Assembly: GCA_026214975.1 (NCBI GenBank)
Contig: JAOBSW010000552.1
Location: forward strand, 309,279-373,278
Direction: 5' to 3'
DNA: 64,000 nucleotides
Source: Gentiana macrophylla
Lineage: Eukaryota; Streptophyta; Magnoliopsida; Gentianales; Gentianaceae
How positions within the stretch are numbered: position 1 is the stretch's first letter; each line of letters opens with the position of its first letter. Under the pieces are notes generated by a model that was not told the origin of the DNA, searched no databases, and saw only the letters and a list, made by a program, of their open reading frames with translations. Positions 33,301-45,739 of this stretch are shown here, one piece after another. Both the position numbers and the translations under genes were made by a program.

Positions 33301-34181
33301 CCAGGATCACATGGGTCATTTGTTTTTATGAAAGATAAATCGAAGTTGGAACCATCTTCCAAGAGTTCTATAACATGGTATCCACTCAATTTGACACTCA
33401 GATTAAAATCTTCAGAATAGATAATGCCCTGGAATACTATGAGTCCAACCTCAGCACCTTCCTGAATGATAAGGGAATTGTTCACATCAGTAGCTGTGTA
33501 GAGACACCTCAACAAAATAGGGTTGCTGAGAGGAAGAACAGGCACTTACTGGAGATGGCTAGATCAGTCATGTTCACCACACATGTGCCTAAATATATGT
33601 GGGGTGAAGCTATATTAACTGCCACATACCTGATCAACAGGTTACCCAGCAGAGTGTTAGGATTCAAGACTCCCATTCAAACTCTGCTGACAACTCACCC
33701 CTGTCCTCATCTCATTGCTGACTTGCCTCCAAAAATCTTTGGATGTACTGTGTTTGTCTATATCCATGCCCAACATAGAAGCAAACTTGACCCCAAAGCT
33801 CATAAGTGCATTTTCCTTGGGTATACCAAAGACAGGAAGGGCTACAAGTGTTATTCTCCCACTGACAAAAGATTCTACAACTCTATGGATGTGAAATTCT
33901 TTGAAAAAACTCCTTACTACAGCAACCCTACTAAGACTGTCACAGATGGAAACCTGATTGAAGCAATAACTCTTCCCTCCTCTCATAGTCCTCCAACTCC
34001 AAATACACCCTCAGTTGAGAATCTTGAGGCCGTGCCAATCCCTATACCAATCCCTAATATTCAGCAACCTCATGAGACTCATCAGCCTGCTGACTCTGAG
34101 CTCCTTACATCTACTGAACCTCAAGAACTTTCTGGCGATACTCAACAACTCTTTGATATACCTCAAAGAACTGGCCGATAG
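33301..34181 (+). pseudogene. Copia integrase
   Basis: It has FRIDNALEYY where SDNG(G/A)EY is usual, then CVETPQQNRVAERKNRHLLE with the catalytic region, YLINRLPSRVLGFKTP and a C-terminal stretch FLGYTKDRKGYKCYSP. The frame is open from about 33375 to 34181. The upstream part, with the first catalytic aspartate, is in another frame. Confidence 0.88.
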
Positions 34182-34196
34182 TCTGAACCTACGATA

Positions 34197-35110
34197 TTGA
34201 TAATAGACCCATTCTCGCCTGCGAAGGGAAAGAGATGGGTAATCGACCACTCTATTCATAATTATGTGTCATATGATCACTTGTCACCTGGTTTTTCTAT
34301 GTTTACACAGATTTGGATACTCATTCCATTCCTAAGAATATCTGAGGAAGCTCTCAAACATGACAGGTGGAAGGCTGCTGTCAAAACTGAATTGACTGCA
34401 CTCATTGACAACCATACTTGGGATCTCACCACTCTCCCACAAGGAAAGAAGACAGTCAGCTGTAAATGGCTATTCACCATCAAGTACAATGCTGATGGTA
34501 CTATTGACAAGTACAAAGCTAGACTGGTTGCAAGGGGCTTCACTCAAACATATGGACTTGACTATTAGGAGACGTTTGCACCTGTGGCAAAGCTCAACAC
34601 AGTCAGGGTACTGATCACCCTCGCTGTCCAACTTGACTAGCCACTCCACCAATTGGACACCAAGAATGCCTTCCTAAATGGTGACCTCACTGAGGAAGTA
34701 TATATGACTGTACCTCTTGGTTTTACCAACACTCACACTGAAGGGAAGGTTTGTAACCGAGAAAATCTCTATATGGCACAAGCAGGTTCCCAAGAGCATG
34801 GTTTGGCAAACTTACTACTGTGGTTAAAGCTGCTGGCTATCATCAGTGCAACTCAGATCACACGATGTTTATTAAAACAACCAATAAGAGAAGATCCATC
34901 CTTATTGTCTATGTGGATGATATCATCCTTACTGGTGATGACCCTGCTGAGATCCAACACTTAAAGACCCTACTGGCAAAGGTATTTCAAGTTAAAGATT
35001 TGGGCTACCTCAAGTACTTCCTTGGCATGGAAATAGCAAGAAACAGCCAGGGTATCTCAGTCTCACAGAGAGAGTATGTCTTTGGACTCATCAAGGAAGC
35101 GGCATGCTAG
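34197..35110 (+). pseudogene. Copia reverse transcriptase
   Basis: Motifs in order: CKWLFTIKYNADGTIDKYKA, RLVARGFTQTYGLDY, a stop at 34566, QLDTKNAFLNGDLTEEVYM, a damaged region near 34760, then YVDDIILTGDDPAE with the catalytic aspartates and LGYLKYFLGMEIARN. At least two stops and two frame changes are present. Confidence 0.88.
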
Positions 35111-35149
35111 GGTGCAAACCCGGCTATCTCTCCAAGAGACCCCAGTAAT

Positions 35150-35867
35150 CCACTAGTGCATGGTAGTATTCTTTGTAAGAAAGGAACAATATCGACTTGT
35201 AGGAAACTCATTTATCTCTCTCATACAAGACTGATATTGCATAGAGTTAGTCTTGTCAGTCAGTTCATGCATTGCCCTACTGAGCACCATTGGGATGCTG
35301 TCTACAGAATACTAAGATACTTGAAGTCCACTCTCGGCCAAGGCTTGCACTTCACTAAGTCTATGAAAGATCGGTGAAGGTCTATCTTGATCTTGATCAA
35401 ATTTGGTTGCCACATAGACAGAAGATCTACCACATGTGCTATTGCTCGTATGTGTGGGGTAACCTTGTAACTTGGAGAAGCAAGAAACAACCTCATCTCT
35501 CTCTAGAAGCGATCTTTGAAGTGAACTCGGGGCACTTGTTTTGGGCATTTGTGAAGCATTGTGGGTGAAAAGAGTCCCATCGACCTTCAATGAGACCTTC
35601 AGAACCTATCATACACCTTCTTTGTGACAATAATTCAACATTATGCATGGCAGAGGATCCAGTTCATCATGATAAGACAAAACATGTGGACATTGACAGA
35701 CAATTCCTTAAGGAGAAGATTGATGCCAAGATCATTCAACTTCAATATGTTCCCTCGTGAGACTGGAATCTTCGATATTCTCACCAAGGCCATTCCACCG
35801 CTTATGTTCAACAGACTGAGTAGCAAACTTGGTTGTATTGACATATACAACCCAGTTTGAGGGGGGG
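35150..35867 (+). pseudogene. Copia RNase H region and purine tract
   Basis: Fragments of RNase H are visible: LVSQFMHCPTEHHWDAVYRI, LRYLKSTLGQGL and a tail near 35700-35850 with DILTKAIPP. The frame is broken in several places. The tract GAGGGGGGG at 35859-35867 primes plus-strand synthesis and abuts the 3' LTR. Confidence 0.8.
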
Positions 35868-36131
35868 TGTGGAAATATTACATTACTTGTAACACGTTAC
35901 TTATTTGTAACATGACATATTAATTGTAGTGTATAAACAATTAATATGTCATAAAGTAACTATTTTGTCTTATTATGCTCTAGCCGACTCTAGCATTAAT
36001 ACTAGCCGATTCTAGCATTTAATAGCATTTATTACTCTACTCATGCTTGTATCTATCTATACTCATAGTTTTATCATGAATAAAATAAGTTGAGTTTACT
36101 CTAGTATTATTGCTTTCTCAAACTCTCTTCA
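35868..36131 (+). repeat. 3' LTR, 264 bp
   Basis: TGTGGAAATATTAC...CTCTTCA. It includes GTAACACGTTACTTATTTG, the phrase AGCCGACTCTAGCATTAATA and a second related copy of it. Confidence 0.9.
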
Positions 36132-36136
36132 AGCAC

Positions 36137-37345
36137 CAATAACAATTGGAATATGAGTATTTGCATGAAAACCTGCTATATCATCAACCTAGCTATAAAA
36201 CTGAAATTGATATTAATAAGGAGTCCAAGAAGAAACCCCCACAGGAAAAAAACTAACTTTCAGTAAGCCTCCAACTCAAATACAGATGGGAAAGACTTTA
36301 AAAGCAACTAACACACAAATAACAAAGCTAAGAAAATGGAAAACAAATAAGAAACTAATATTAAAAACAAAAAACAAAAAAATCGCAGGTTGAAGCAGAT
36401 TTATCTGTTCGTACAGAGTTTTGCAAATAAAACGAGTTCATATCCAAACAAACAGAGTTTTGAGCAAGTATGAACAAATTAAACAAGTTCATACATCATA
36501 ACAACAATAAGAAAATGCATAAAAAGGAGAAGAAATAGGCAAACCCACAGGAAAAAAGAGAACAAAGAATTAATGACAAATTGATGTTGGGGTTGTTGAG
36601 GTGCACAAAGTTACTGTTGGGGGAGGGATTGTTGATGGGGTTTTGGCGGTTTTCCGGGATTTGGAGCGGCTTTAGGGTTGGGTGGGTTGTTGGTTAAGAA
36701 GAGAAGGAGGGATGGTGTTGAATTCAAGTGTGAAATTGACCAAAATGAAATGAGGGAGAAAGAAGGGAATAAGGGGAAAGTGGCGGGCAAAATGAAATGA
36801 AAAAATAATAATTAAACAATAGTAAAATTATTCCAACACCACGATTATTTTTCACGATAACTAACAATTCTGTTGTTGACGTTATTTTCTGAAAATAATA
36901 GAATATTGTCACTGGTGATTAATGTCACCGTCAGTCATGTTATTTTTATATCACTGCCACTCATGTTGTTTTCATAAAGTAACCTCGGTAGCCGTAAGGG
37001 CGGACCCAAGTGGAAAATGATGGGGTCAGTGTTCGTCTGAGATTCCAAAAACGATGTGGTTTTGTTGGTAAATATGTAAAAACACTATTAATGTTCCCAC
37101 TCGATATTCAAATTTGTTCTGGTGCCCCCACTGAGAATATTTCTTAGGTCCACAACTGGGGGCCGTGACGTTAACAGGAATGCCATTGTCCACTGAGCAC
37201 TAACATTCCTCGTGTGTATAATCAAAAAATGTGTTGCGGAAGTAGTTGTGTGGTAGATGTGGCGTTTGGTGTTTTGTGTTTTGGATCATCATTGAGGGAA
37301 TGGTTGGTTTTGTGATCTTACTTTGGCATGTGTGGACATAAGGTC
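36137..37345. other. Intergenic region, nothing recognised
   Basis: A G-rich piece at 36590-36720 and an ACCAAAATGAAATG flank are seen, but no gene. Near 37010-37160, GGGGTCAGTG and CCCCCACTGAG may be eroded ends of a small element. Confidence 0.4.
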
Positions 37346-38705
37346 TACGTTAGATTGAAGGTTCAGTCAAGGCGATTGATGTCCTCAGGGTCAATCACGC
37401 ATAATACTACGTTAGGTTGAAGGTCAGATGAAGGCGATTGTTGTGCTCGGGGTTGATCACATGTAATCATACATTAGATCGAGGTACGTTATGGAGATTA
37501 CTGTGCTTGGGGTTAAACGCAATTAATCTTATGTTAGATCAAAGGTTTAGTCAAGGCGATTGATGTGCTCAATGTCGATCACACATAATACTACGTTAGA
37601 TAGAAGGTTTGGCCAAGGCGATTGTTGTGCTTAGGGATGATCGCTCCCAATCCTATGTCATATCGGGGTTCGGACAAGACAATTCATGTGCTCAAGGTTG
37701 ATCACACCTAATCCTACGTTAGATCGATATTCGGTCAAGACAATTATTGTGCTCAGGGTTGATCACACTTAATCCTACGTTAGATCGATGTTCGGTCGAT
37801 TATTGTGATCATGGTTGATTACATAGAATCCGGCATTAGACCGAGGTTCGGTGATTTTGTTTATTGTGATCTGGGTTGATCACACATAAGTCGACGTTAG
37901 ATCGAGGTTCGATGGAGGTGTTTAATGTGTTTGGGATTGATCACATATAATCCGACTTTAGACCAAGGTATGGTCATTGAGTTTAATATGATCCGGGTTG
38001 GTCACACATAAGTCGACGTTAGATCTAGGTTCGATCAAGGCATTTACTATGCTCGGGATTGATCACACACAATCCGATGTTGGAGCGGGGTTCAGTCAAG
38101 GCGATTACTGTGCTCAGGGTGATCACACATAATACAACGTTGGACCAATGTTCGGTTATTGCGGTTACTGGGATCCGGGTTGATAACACATAAGTCGATC
38201 AAGGCGTTTACTATGTTTGGTATTGATCACACATAATCCGACGTTGAAGTAAGGTTCGGTTAAGGCAATTATTGTGATCCAGGTTGATTACACATAATCC
38301 AACGCTAGACCGAGGTTCGTTCAAGGCATTTACTATGATAAGGGTTGATCACACATATGTCGAGATTAGATCGAGGTTCGGTCAAGGCGATTACAGTGCT
38401 AGGGTTGATCACACATAATCCGACGTTAGACCAAGGTTCATTAATTACGTTTACTGTGATCCGCGTTGATCACACATAATTCAATGTTAGGTCGAGGCTT
38501 GATCAAGTTGTTTACCATGCTCGGGATTGATCACACATACTCCAACGTTCGGGCGAGGTTCAGTTAAGGCGATTACTGTGATTCGGGTTGATCACAAACC
38601 GAGGTTCATTCATGGCGTTTACTGTGATCCGGGTTAATCACACTTAAGTTGACATAAGATCGATGTTCAGTCAAGTCTATTATTGTACTCGGGATCGGTG
38701 TTCGG
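37346..38705 (+). repeat. Minisatellite, about 61 bp units, about 22 copies
   Basis: Units carry (T/A)CGTTAGATCGAGGTTCGGT, CAAGGCGATTACTGTGCTC, GGGTTGATCACACATAAT. Starts at 37346, 37408 and 37470 give a period of 62 bp, and later units vary slightly. Most units hold a TGATCA palindrome. Units differ by about 10-25% by eye, so the array is old. It runs into the CA/TA microsatellite. Confidence 0.9.

Positions 38706-38766
<61 letters not shown>
38706..38766 (+). repeat. CA then TA microsatellites
   Basis: About 17 CA units are followed by about 12 TA units. A copia LTR is inserted in the TA run. Confidence 0.95.
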
Positions 38767-38767
<1 letters not shown>

Positions 38768-39147
38768 GTTATAAATACACACGTAATATGTGAATGTCCA
38801 TTTTACGGTACTACATTAAGATATATTAAAGCAAAGACATGTGGCTTATACTCAAAGTGCCACTTCATATACATGGACACATAACCATGTTGCATTGCAT
38901 GTACTAGCTTAGGACAAGTGTCTTCATATGTAGCATGAAGAGAATGCTCTTGATGACAAGAGCAAGATGAGTCATCAAGTTTCCATCTCTATATATTGGC
39001 AATTTCCCTTCATTTATAGATAGAGAAGAGATGTGTTTTCCTTTGATGTAAATACATGCTTGTATAGAGAAAACATAATGAGAAAGCTTCATCTCTTTGA
39101 TATATTTTGTTACCATTTCATTGTTATTTTACATCCTTTATATAACA
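38767..39147 (+). repeat. 5' LTR, 381 bp
   Basis: It starts TGTTATAAATACACACG and ends CATCCTTTATATAACA. It contains the phrase CTCTATATATTGGCAATTTC, a likely TATA region. Confidence 0.88.
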
Positions 39148-39381
39148 AGTTATCAGCACGATTCTCTACGGATCAAGCATTTTAGTTCTCAACTTATCTA
39201 TGTTGGGACTCATCTTCTTCCCCACTTTTATTTTTCTTCTCGTTTTCTCCCCTTTTCTCTTAAAAACGGTGTTAACTTGTCAGCTCAACATAATCTGTGT
39301 TGAATAAGAGGAAAAGAGTACTAAATTGAAGCTTTTGAAGCTTGAGTAGTACTGGGAGTAACTCATGAGTGAAAAAAAAAA

Positions 39382-39726
39382 GGCTAAATTACAATTTTTG
39401 TCCTCTAACTAGACATGTTTTTCGATTTTGGTCCTGGTTTTTCTCCGGCGACAATTTTAGTCCTGTAAGTGGTCTTTTTTTGCAAAAATAGTCCTGAACG
39501 CCGGAAAGACCACTTACAGGACTAAAATTGACCTTTTCCGGCGACAATTTTAGTCATGTAAGTGGTCTTTACGGCGACAATTTTAGTCCTGTAAGTGGTC
39601 TTTCCGGCGTTTAGGACTATCTTTGCAAAAAAAAAACCACTTACAGGACTAAAATTGTCGCCGGAGAAAAACAAGGACCAAAATCAAAAAACGGGCTAGT
39701 TAGAGGACCAAAATTGTAATTTAGCC
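39382..39726. mobile_element. Foldback MITE, copy 1 (345 bp)
   Basis: The ends GGCTAAATTACAATTTTTG and CAAAATTGTAATTTAGCC are near-perfect inverted repeats, and nearly the whole element folds back. The inner phrase TTTTAGTCCTGTAAGTGGTC occurs several times in both directions. The flanks are runs of 10 or more A on both sides, consistent with a 10 bp target duplication that cannot be proved. The second copy is at 57945. Confidence 0.9.
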
Positions 39727-40379
39727 AAAAAAAAAAAAGGCAGAGGAAGCTTCTTCTCTTTTGCCTATACATATAGTTATTTTCAATTTCGGAAAAGCAG
39801 CAACCATGGATTGGGTTGAGTGCTAGTGGTTTAATTGAAGGATTGTCAATTTCCATCAATCGAAGGATTACCGATGGCAAGAAGCATCACAACTTATATG
39901 GTTTTGTGTTTTTCAACATCTCTACACATGGGGAAGCTACCATGTTAGACTGCTGAAGCCATGGTTCTCGGCCAGGTTCCTGTGGGTGGTGCCGAAGCTG
40001 CTGCAAACATAAAAAGAAGAAGCAGGGATTCGAAAAAAAAGGAAGGGGTATATGGGCTTGGTTTTTCATTGATTAATAAAGTGCATGGCCCAAGATTTGT
40101 GGCAAAGCACAGCAACAGGGTTGTTGTTAGCTGGGACTTGAAATCGATGAGGTTCAGATGCACCACCATCAGAAAATACTTTCGATGCTATATCCGAGGT
40201 AAAGCATTGAGGTAAAAAATTATTTTATTCAATTCGTTATTTTGATCAATATAATTATAAGGTGATATTATTTTATATTGAAAGATATTAATTATGTGGT
40301 GATAAAATAACTGATGAGGGTATGATGAAAAAGACAGTTTCCACATTTCATATCTCGAACATGTTCCTACAGCAGCAGT

Positions 40380-40890
40380 ATTGAGAAAAATGATTCAGAA
40401 GATATTCTGAACTTATATCATGCCTCTTGGTGGCTGAACAAAACAATAAGTTTTTGTTGAAAAATCATAAGTCTCACCCGACTAGTGGTAGCCTATTCCT
40501 TGAAGTGAATATGGCTCCGTCTTCAAATATTGATCATGGTTGTGGACTTGGTCATGGCCATGAGAGAGGCCATAGACAAGGCTATCGTCGAGGACGCGGT
40601 CGTGAATGATATATGTCATATTACAAATCATGACAAGAAACAAAATGGTCCCTAGAAGGCAGACCATAAGAAACATAATGAAAAGAAAGCTCATAATGAG
40701 AAATGCATTCGGTGTAAAATGGAAGGTCATTGGGCCTGTGACTGTCGTGCGGCAGATCACTTTGTACATCTCTCTCAAGCATCTTTGAAAAAAAAACATA
40801 CTAAAGATCGTGAATGAATATTGTATGTCGTGATCATCTTGAAGATGACGATGTTGATATGATGAACTTCGATGTGGATAGTTTCTAGAT
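40380..40890 (+). pseudogene. Copia gag, C-terminal part with zinc knuckle
   Basis: LLVAEQNNKFLLKNHKS is the usual end of the capsid region. An arginine/glycine-rich stretch (GHERGHRQGYRRGRGRE) follows. After a frame change the nucleocapsid knuckle CIRCKMEGHWACDC (CX2CX4HX4C complete) leads to a lysine-rich end and DDDVDMMNFDVDSF. At least one stop and one frameshift separate the parts. Confidence 0.8.
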
Positions 40891-40964
40891 GATCCATAGG
40901 GGATCAAAAGATTAAGAGAAAGTTAAAATTTATCTTTTATGCATTTCACATCAAATTATATAGA

Positions 40965-41320
40965 TCCGTTCCTGGGAGTGAATGTGACTAAAATGTATAA
41001 TTATAAGATGTGTCGATTGACACACGTCCATTCCCAGAAGTGAATGTGACAAAATTAAATATTTGAGATGTATCAGATTATACATGTCAATCCCTAGAAG
41101 TGGATGTGACTAAAAACGAACGTGACAAAATGAAATATTTATGATGTGTCCGATCCTAAAAGTGAACTTGGACAATTAAATATTCTAGATGTATTGAGAC
41201 ACACAAGTTAGTTCCTCGAAGTGAACGTGACAGAATCTAGATATTGTATACCGATATTTAACGATGTATTGAATCACGTCAGTTAGTTCCCTGAACTGAA
41301 CGTGACAAATATTAGACATT
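40965..41320 (+). repeat. Diverged tandem repeat in the copia interior, about 70 bp
   Basis: About five units share (G/A)AAGTGAA(T/C)GTGAC, AAAT(T/G)AAATATT and GATGT(G/A)TC(G/A)(A/G)TT. It lies where the start of pol would be expected. Confidence 0.7.
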
Positions 41321-42990
41321 GATTTAAAATCATCACAATAAATCTCACCAGAAGTGAGTTGATGATGCTATTGTGAGAATGATACATCGGTATACAAACC
41401 AATATACATAAAGGATTATTTGTTTTGTAGACAAATTGGTGCAAAAGATCGAACCACCTGAAGATGGTCGTTTCTACTAATAATGTGTATATGTACATAT
41501 AGATGAACTTGGAGTTCATCAAAATCACTTGGATGCTCATAGAAGTGAATTTGAAATTCACAGAAATAAATATAGGCTCGGAGTCCGTATAAAAGGGAAT
41601 GTTGTTCCAATGAATGGCTCAAGTCTACAAAATAAGAAAATTCGATAATTCCATCGTGACACTTCTTTAATGATTCATTGCGATAATATGCTCATGTAGT
41701 AGCAATATTGAAGGAAGTGGTTTATATTCAACAAAATGATTATCAAAGAATAATCATGAAACTACTCGAATGAGAAGAATTGTCCACGAGTGGAACAAAA
41801 TGAAATTAAATTACTGAGATGAATAATCAAAATCGATTTTCATATTGTGGTATTGAAAGACCACCGATCGTGTACTTGGCGTCACGATGAATTGATTTTT
41901 TCGGATGTGGCATTAAAATGCCATCGGTCGCGCGTACTTGTAAATGACGGCGAATATCAGTTGAGAAAAATGAAGCTTCAAAGATTATAGTAAAGGCAAT
42001 GTCATGACACAAATACTATATGTACGGTCATCCTGAGGATGATCCAGATATGATAAAATTTGTTTGTCATTTTTCAAAGTCTCAAACATTGTAAATTGTT
42101 CGGATATCCCCTGATGCGGATATTAAATTGGGACATCGGAAGAATTTAAAAAGATGTAAATCTCTCAAAGAGATAATGCACTTCTTCCTGATTGAGTAAA
42201 TATCTCGGAATGTTTGTTGATACTCATATAAATGGATACAAATTAAAATGTAGAATTCCACATAGGGATATCACATTGAAATGCTGAATCCCACAAAGGG
42301 TTATTGCAAACTTAAGCAGATATGACTTGAGATGAAATGTTTTCCCGAGATTAGGGGGTGGAAAGTAAACTTAGAGTTTATAAATCTCGTGGAAAAGCAT
42401 TATATTAACGCACATTTTATCACTGGATGCATTTAATTACTCTTGAAGAGTGAGCAGCTGCAAATGCTCTGGTTAGAATAAATGTCGCAGAAATGTTTAT
42501 CCTAGGAGGATAATGTTTGTCCCATAAGGGAAAGTCCAAGAAGGACAGAATATGATACGTATCAAATTAATGAAAATAACGTTGTAAGCGTCAAAAGACC
42601 AATTGGCTCGATAATGAAAATTCCTCATAAGAGGTTATGACTATATGATTTATGAGAACTCAGGAAGGGTTAGCATATGCTCGAGCAGAAAATATATAGT
42701 CAAAGAAGCTCCGAAAGAGCAATGACGTACTCTAGATGAGTAACGAAATTATAATCCCTTGAAGAGGTCAAGGCGTAAAATGTCAACAAGTGCTGATAAA
42801 TAATGTGTGTGGAACAAATAATATGTAGTTGTCATACATAAATGAGGTTGGAGAATATGAACCTGAAGTTCACTCCCTCATGCTATTTTCTTACGACCCC
42901 CGAAGAAAATGTAATGATTCTTGGAGAATCAGAAATCGCATATTGTTATATTGTTCAACGTTTGATGCATGAGAAACATATTAGTTACAA

Positions 42991-44445
42991 TGGTGTGTCG
43001 TTAAACCACCAAAATTATATCCCTTCTCACTCTATAACTAGTACAGGGTAAGTCGGAGTCGATCCCACGAGAGCGGTTGATTATTTCTTTTCGAAGGGTA
43101 ATCAAGCGAGATAGTGTAGGATAACTTTAAAATTAAATATAAAATCACTAAGTATCACGAGAAATAAATCGCGCGTAAAATTTTAAAGTAAACGAAGCTA
43201 ATAATAGAGGAAAAATCAATCTAAGAGCATTCCAGCTAAAGCAATTATTTTCTCCCTTAATCTTTACAACTGATCATTGATGCATAAATTGCTCGTTCAA
43301 CTCGTAATAAATTAGTTATAGCTGCCGACAATCGCCAAGCAACCGGTTTATCCTAATTTCGATAAGCAGGACAATCGCCACTACTTACACTCTAACTGTG
43401 TAGCACACCTCTCAACAATCGCCAGAGGTTTGGTGAGAACAGTCGCATTAATTCTTGGACAAACCTAATTCTAGGTATTAACGCACATCGGGTTAACTTT
43501 AACCTAGATTACTTATTTCCATAATAGGGAATCCTACGGGCTACGAACCGGCAGGCAATGTGTTGTTTACCACTAACAATCAAATCTTTGTGACAATCGC
43601 CTAGATTCAATTTTTGGTATTCGATTAAACAATCAAACTAACACCTCTGCAATAGTGATTAATTCAATTATTCAATCTTGATTCGTTAAGTACAGAAAAC
43701 AAGTAAATACTACAAATTTAACGAGGATAGGAACCAATTTAATCTCACAATTGCATTATCAAGAGATTAATAACGCTTTAACTGGAAAAGAGAAAATTAG
43801 CTACTCATTGACATATATAATAAAGACACATGAAATAATCAAAAGTACCTTGATTAATTGTAGAAAATTAAAAGGGACTTAGTTGTTGATGAGATAGAAC
43901 CCTAGAGCAAAAAAAAAAATATGAAAGTCGCACAAGCTGCGTTTCTCCACGCCGACCAAAAAATCTGAATACCCTTTTCCCAAAAAGCTGCGCTACCCTT
44001 TTTCTGTCTATGTTAAAAATCTCCTTTTACCTTTTTGGGATTTATTACTAATAACTAATAATAATAATCCATAATAAAATAATATCCTAATAAATAAAAT
44101 AATCCATCTAAAAATAAAAACCATGAAAATAGGAGAATAAATTCATTAAATCCAGCTCGTAAGTGGTGTCTTGACTTGGGTCTCGGTGGACTTTTTATGT
44201 TCTCACAGTAGCCAGGATCCCGACATCATCAGAAAGTGAAAATCGTCAAACTTTAATCCTCGAATTCTTCACTTCATCGAAATTCGTCTCTTGCAGCCAA
44301 TAAATCCACTATTTCATCAATTCCTCTTCCAAGCTCCTCGAACCTGAAAACCAACAAAAACATACCCAAAAAGGCGTATCTCTCGAGAAAACAGCCATAA
44401 AGTACGCACCAAAACATCGTCAATTATTGACTTATCATCCAACAA
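42991..44445. mobile_element. Noncoding LTR-like block (possible solo LTR)
   Basis: The block starts near TGGTGTGTCGTTAAACC. About 75 bp in, it has GTCGATCCCACGAGAG, the box shared by the other noncoding LTRs of this window. It has similar runs of ACAATCGCC and TAGATTACTTATT words. TACAA flanks it on both sides (42986-42990 and 44446-44450), but the right end would not be CA. The boundaries are uncertain. It interrupts the copia element. Confidence 0.5.
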
Positions 44446-45249
44446 ATACAAATCTCATAGTGTTGAGATAATGAATTAATGTTATCATTGTTTGAATTAA
44501 TGAGATATGATAACAAATGCAACACTTGGTTTTATGAACGAGGTTCATAAATTGAGGCAAGCATGTTTAGATATGTTGAAATCGCCTGGAGCGATTATAG
44601 TGCCTCAAGCACATGAGATGTGTTTCAATATGTTGAAATCGCCGGAAGTTATTATAGTGCATGAAGCACATAAGATGTTAGAAGCATTAAATGCATGAAG
44701 CATGTATAGTGTGTGAAACACAAAGTATATAATACATGAATTGTCCCAAAAGCGGGATAAATGGTTTGATCTGAGAAAGTATGGATCTAATATGAACTCC
44801 CGAAGAGTTACAAAGATAATTGAAGATGAGTAATTGGCTTATATTATAAAGATCCATTACATGCACAAGAGAGATATCTTTTGGTCCTAAAGACCAATGA
44901 TTGTACTCTTTTTCCCTTTAAACAAGTTTTTCCCACTGGGTTTTCTTAGTTAAAGGTTTTTAACGAGGCAATCAGTGCACAAGAACGCATATGTCATGAA
45001 TCTTATTCCCTTGACTGGTTTTTATTCCCACTGGGTTTTTCCAAGCAAGGTTTTTGGTACATGCCATATATGTTATGAAAATCAGATCAAACGGAAAGCA
45101 AGTCGGGGACTTATTAGTTACGCAGTTGATGGATATTTACGAACCCCAAAAAGGCAAAGCTTCAAATTGGTTGATCATCCATTAGTGGTAGTTTATCGAT
45201 ACCATGGCGTTGGACTTATCAAGCTATGGTCGCTACATCCTCAAATCAT

Positions 45250-45640
45250 GGCGAAATGACAACTATTATTGAAACAAGCCGAGAATATGTTTCGTTCAAA
45301 TCATTGGCACATTAGATCCAAGAAACTTGTGGATTGTTCCGAGAAGATAAGCCGACTTGATTTTACGAAGACAATACAACATTTATAGCTCATCGAAATG
45401 GTGGCTACTTAAAAGACGATCAAAAATAACATATGCCAGCAAAATTACTTTCCACAAACAATCTTCGAAGAAAGGCAACATTGATGTTCAAACAAATCAG
45501 ATCAGGTGACAATCCAGCAGATTTATTCATGAAGTCATTACCTACCGCTACATTTGAGAAATTGATAAAGAAGATTGGAATGCGCCGGCTAAAGGACCTG
45601 AAAAGATGCTCAAGTAGGAGTAATACACAAATGAAGGCTG
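45250..45640 (+). pseudogene. Copia RNase H, C-terminal part
   Basis: It shows YEDNTTFIAHRNGGY in one frame, then MPAKLLSTNN, QIRSGDNPADLFMKSLPTAT and FEKLIKKIGMRRLKDL. These are the standard end of a copia pol before the purine tract. Frame changes are present near 45400. Confidence 0.85.
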
Positions 45641-45739
45641 TACTCTTTTTCCTTCATTGGGATTTTTTCCCACAGGGTTTTTTCATAATGAAGGTTTTAA
45701 CGAGGCAGATTCTTTGTATAATGGACATCCAATGGGGAG

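Larger units (their letters stand above)
32171..36131 (+). mobile_element. Ty1/copia element with inverted, rearranged 5' end
   Basis: The whole unit begins TGTGGAAATATTAC, ends CTCTTCA and is flanked by AGCAC (32166-32170 and 36132-36136). The 3' LTR is 35868-36131 (264 bp), after the purine tract GAGGGGGGG. At the left, a partial forward LTR joins an inverted LTR with its primer site. gag is missing. Pol fragments run protease/GAG-pre-integrase, integrase, RT and RNase H, with several stops and frameshifts. Confidence 0.9.

Noticed and set aside
37346..38705. CRISPR-like array
   Set aside because: The units are contiguous with no unique spacers, and this is plant nuclear DNA. It is a minisatellite.
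38663..38884. Open frame over CA/TA microsatellites
   Set aside because: It encodes THTHTH and YIYIYI, an artefact of repeats.
42991..44445. Definite solo LTR with TACAA duplication
   Set aside because: The right end would be AAA, not CA, and the match could be chance. Kept as a tentative block only.
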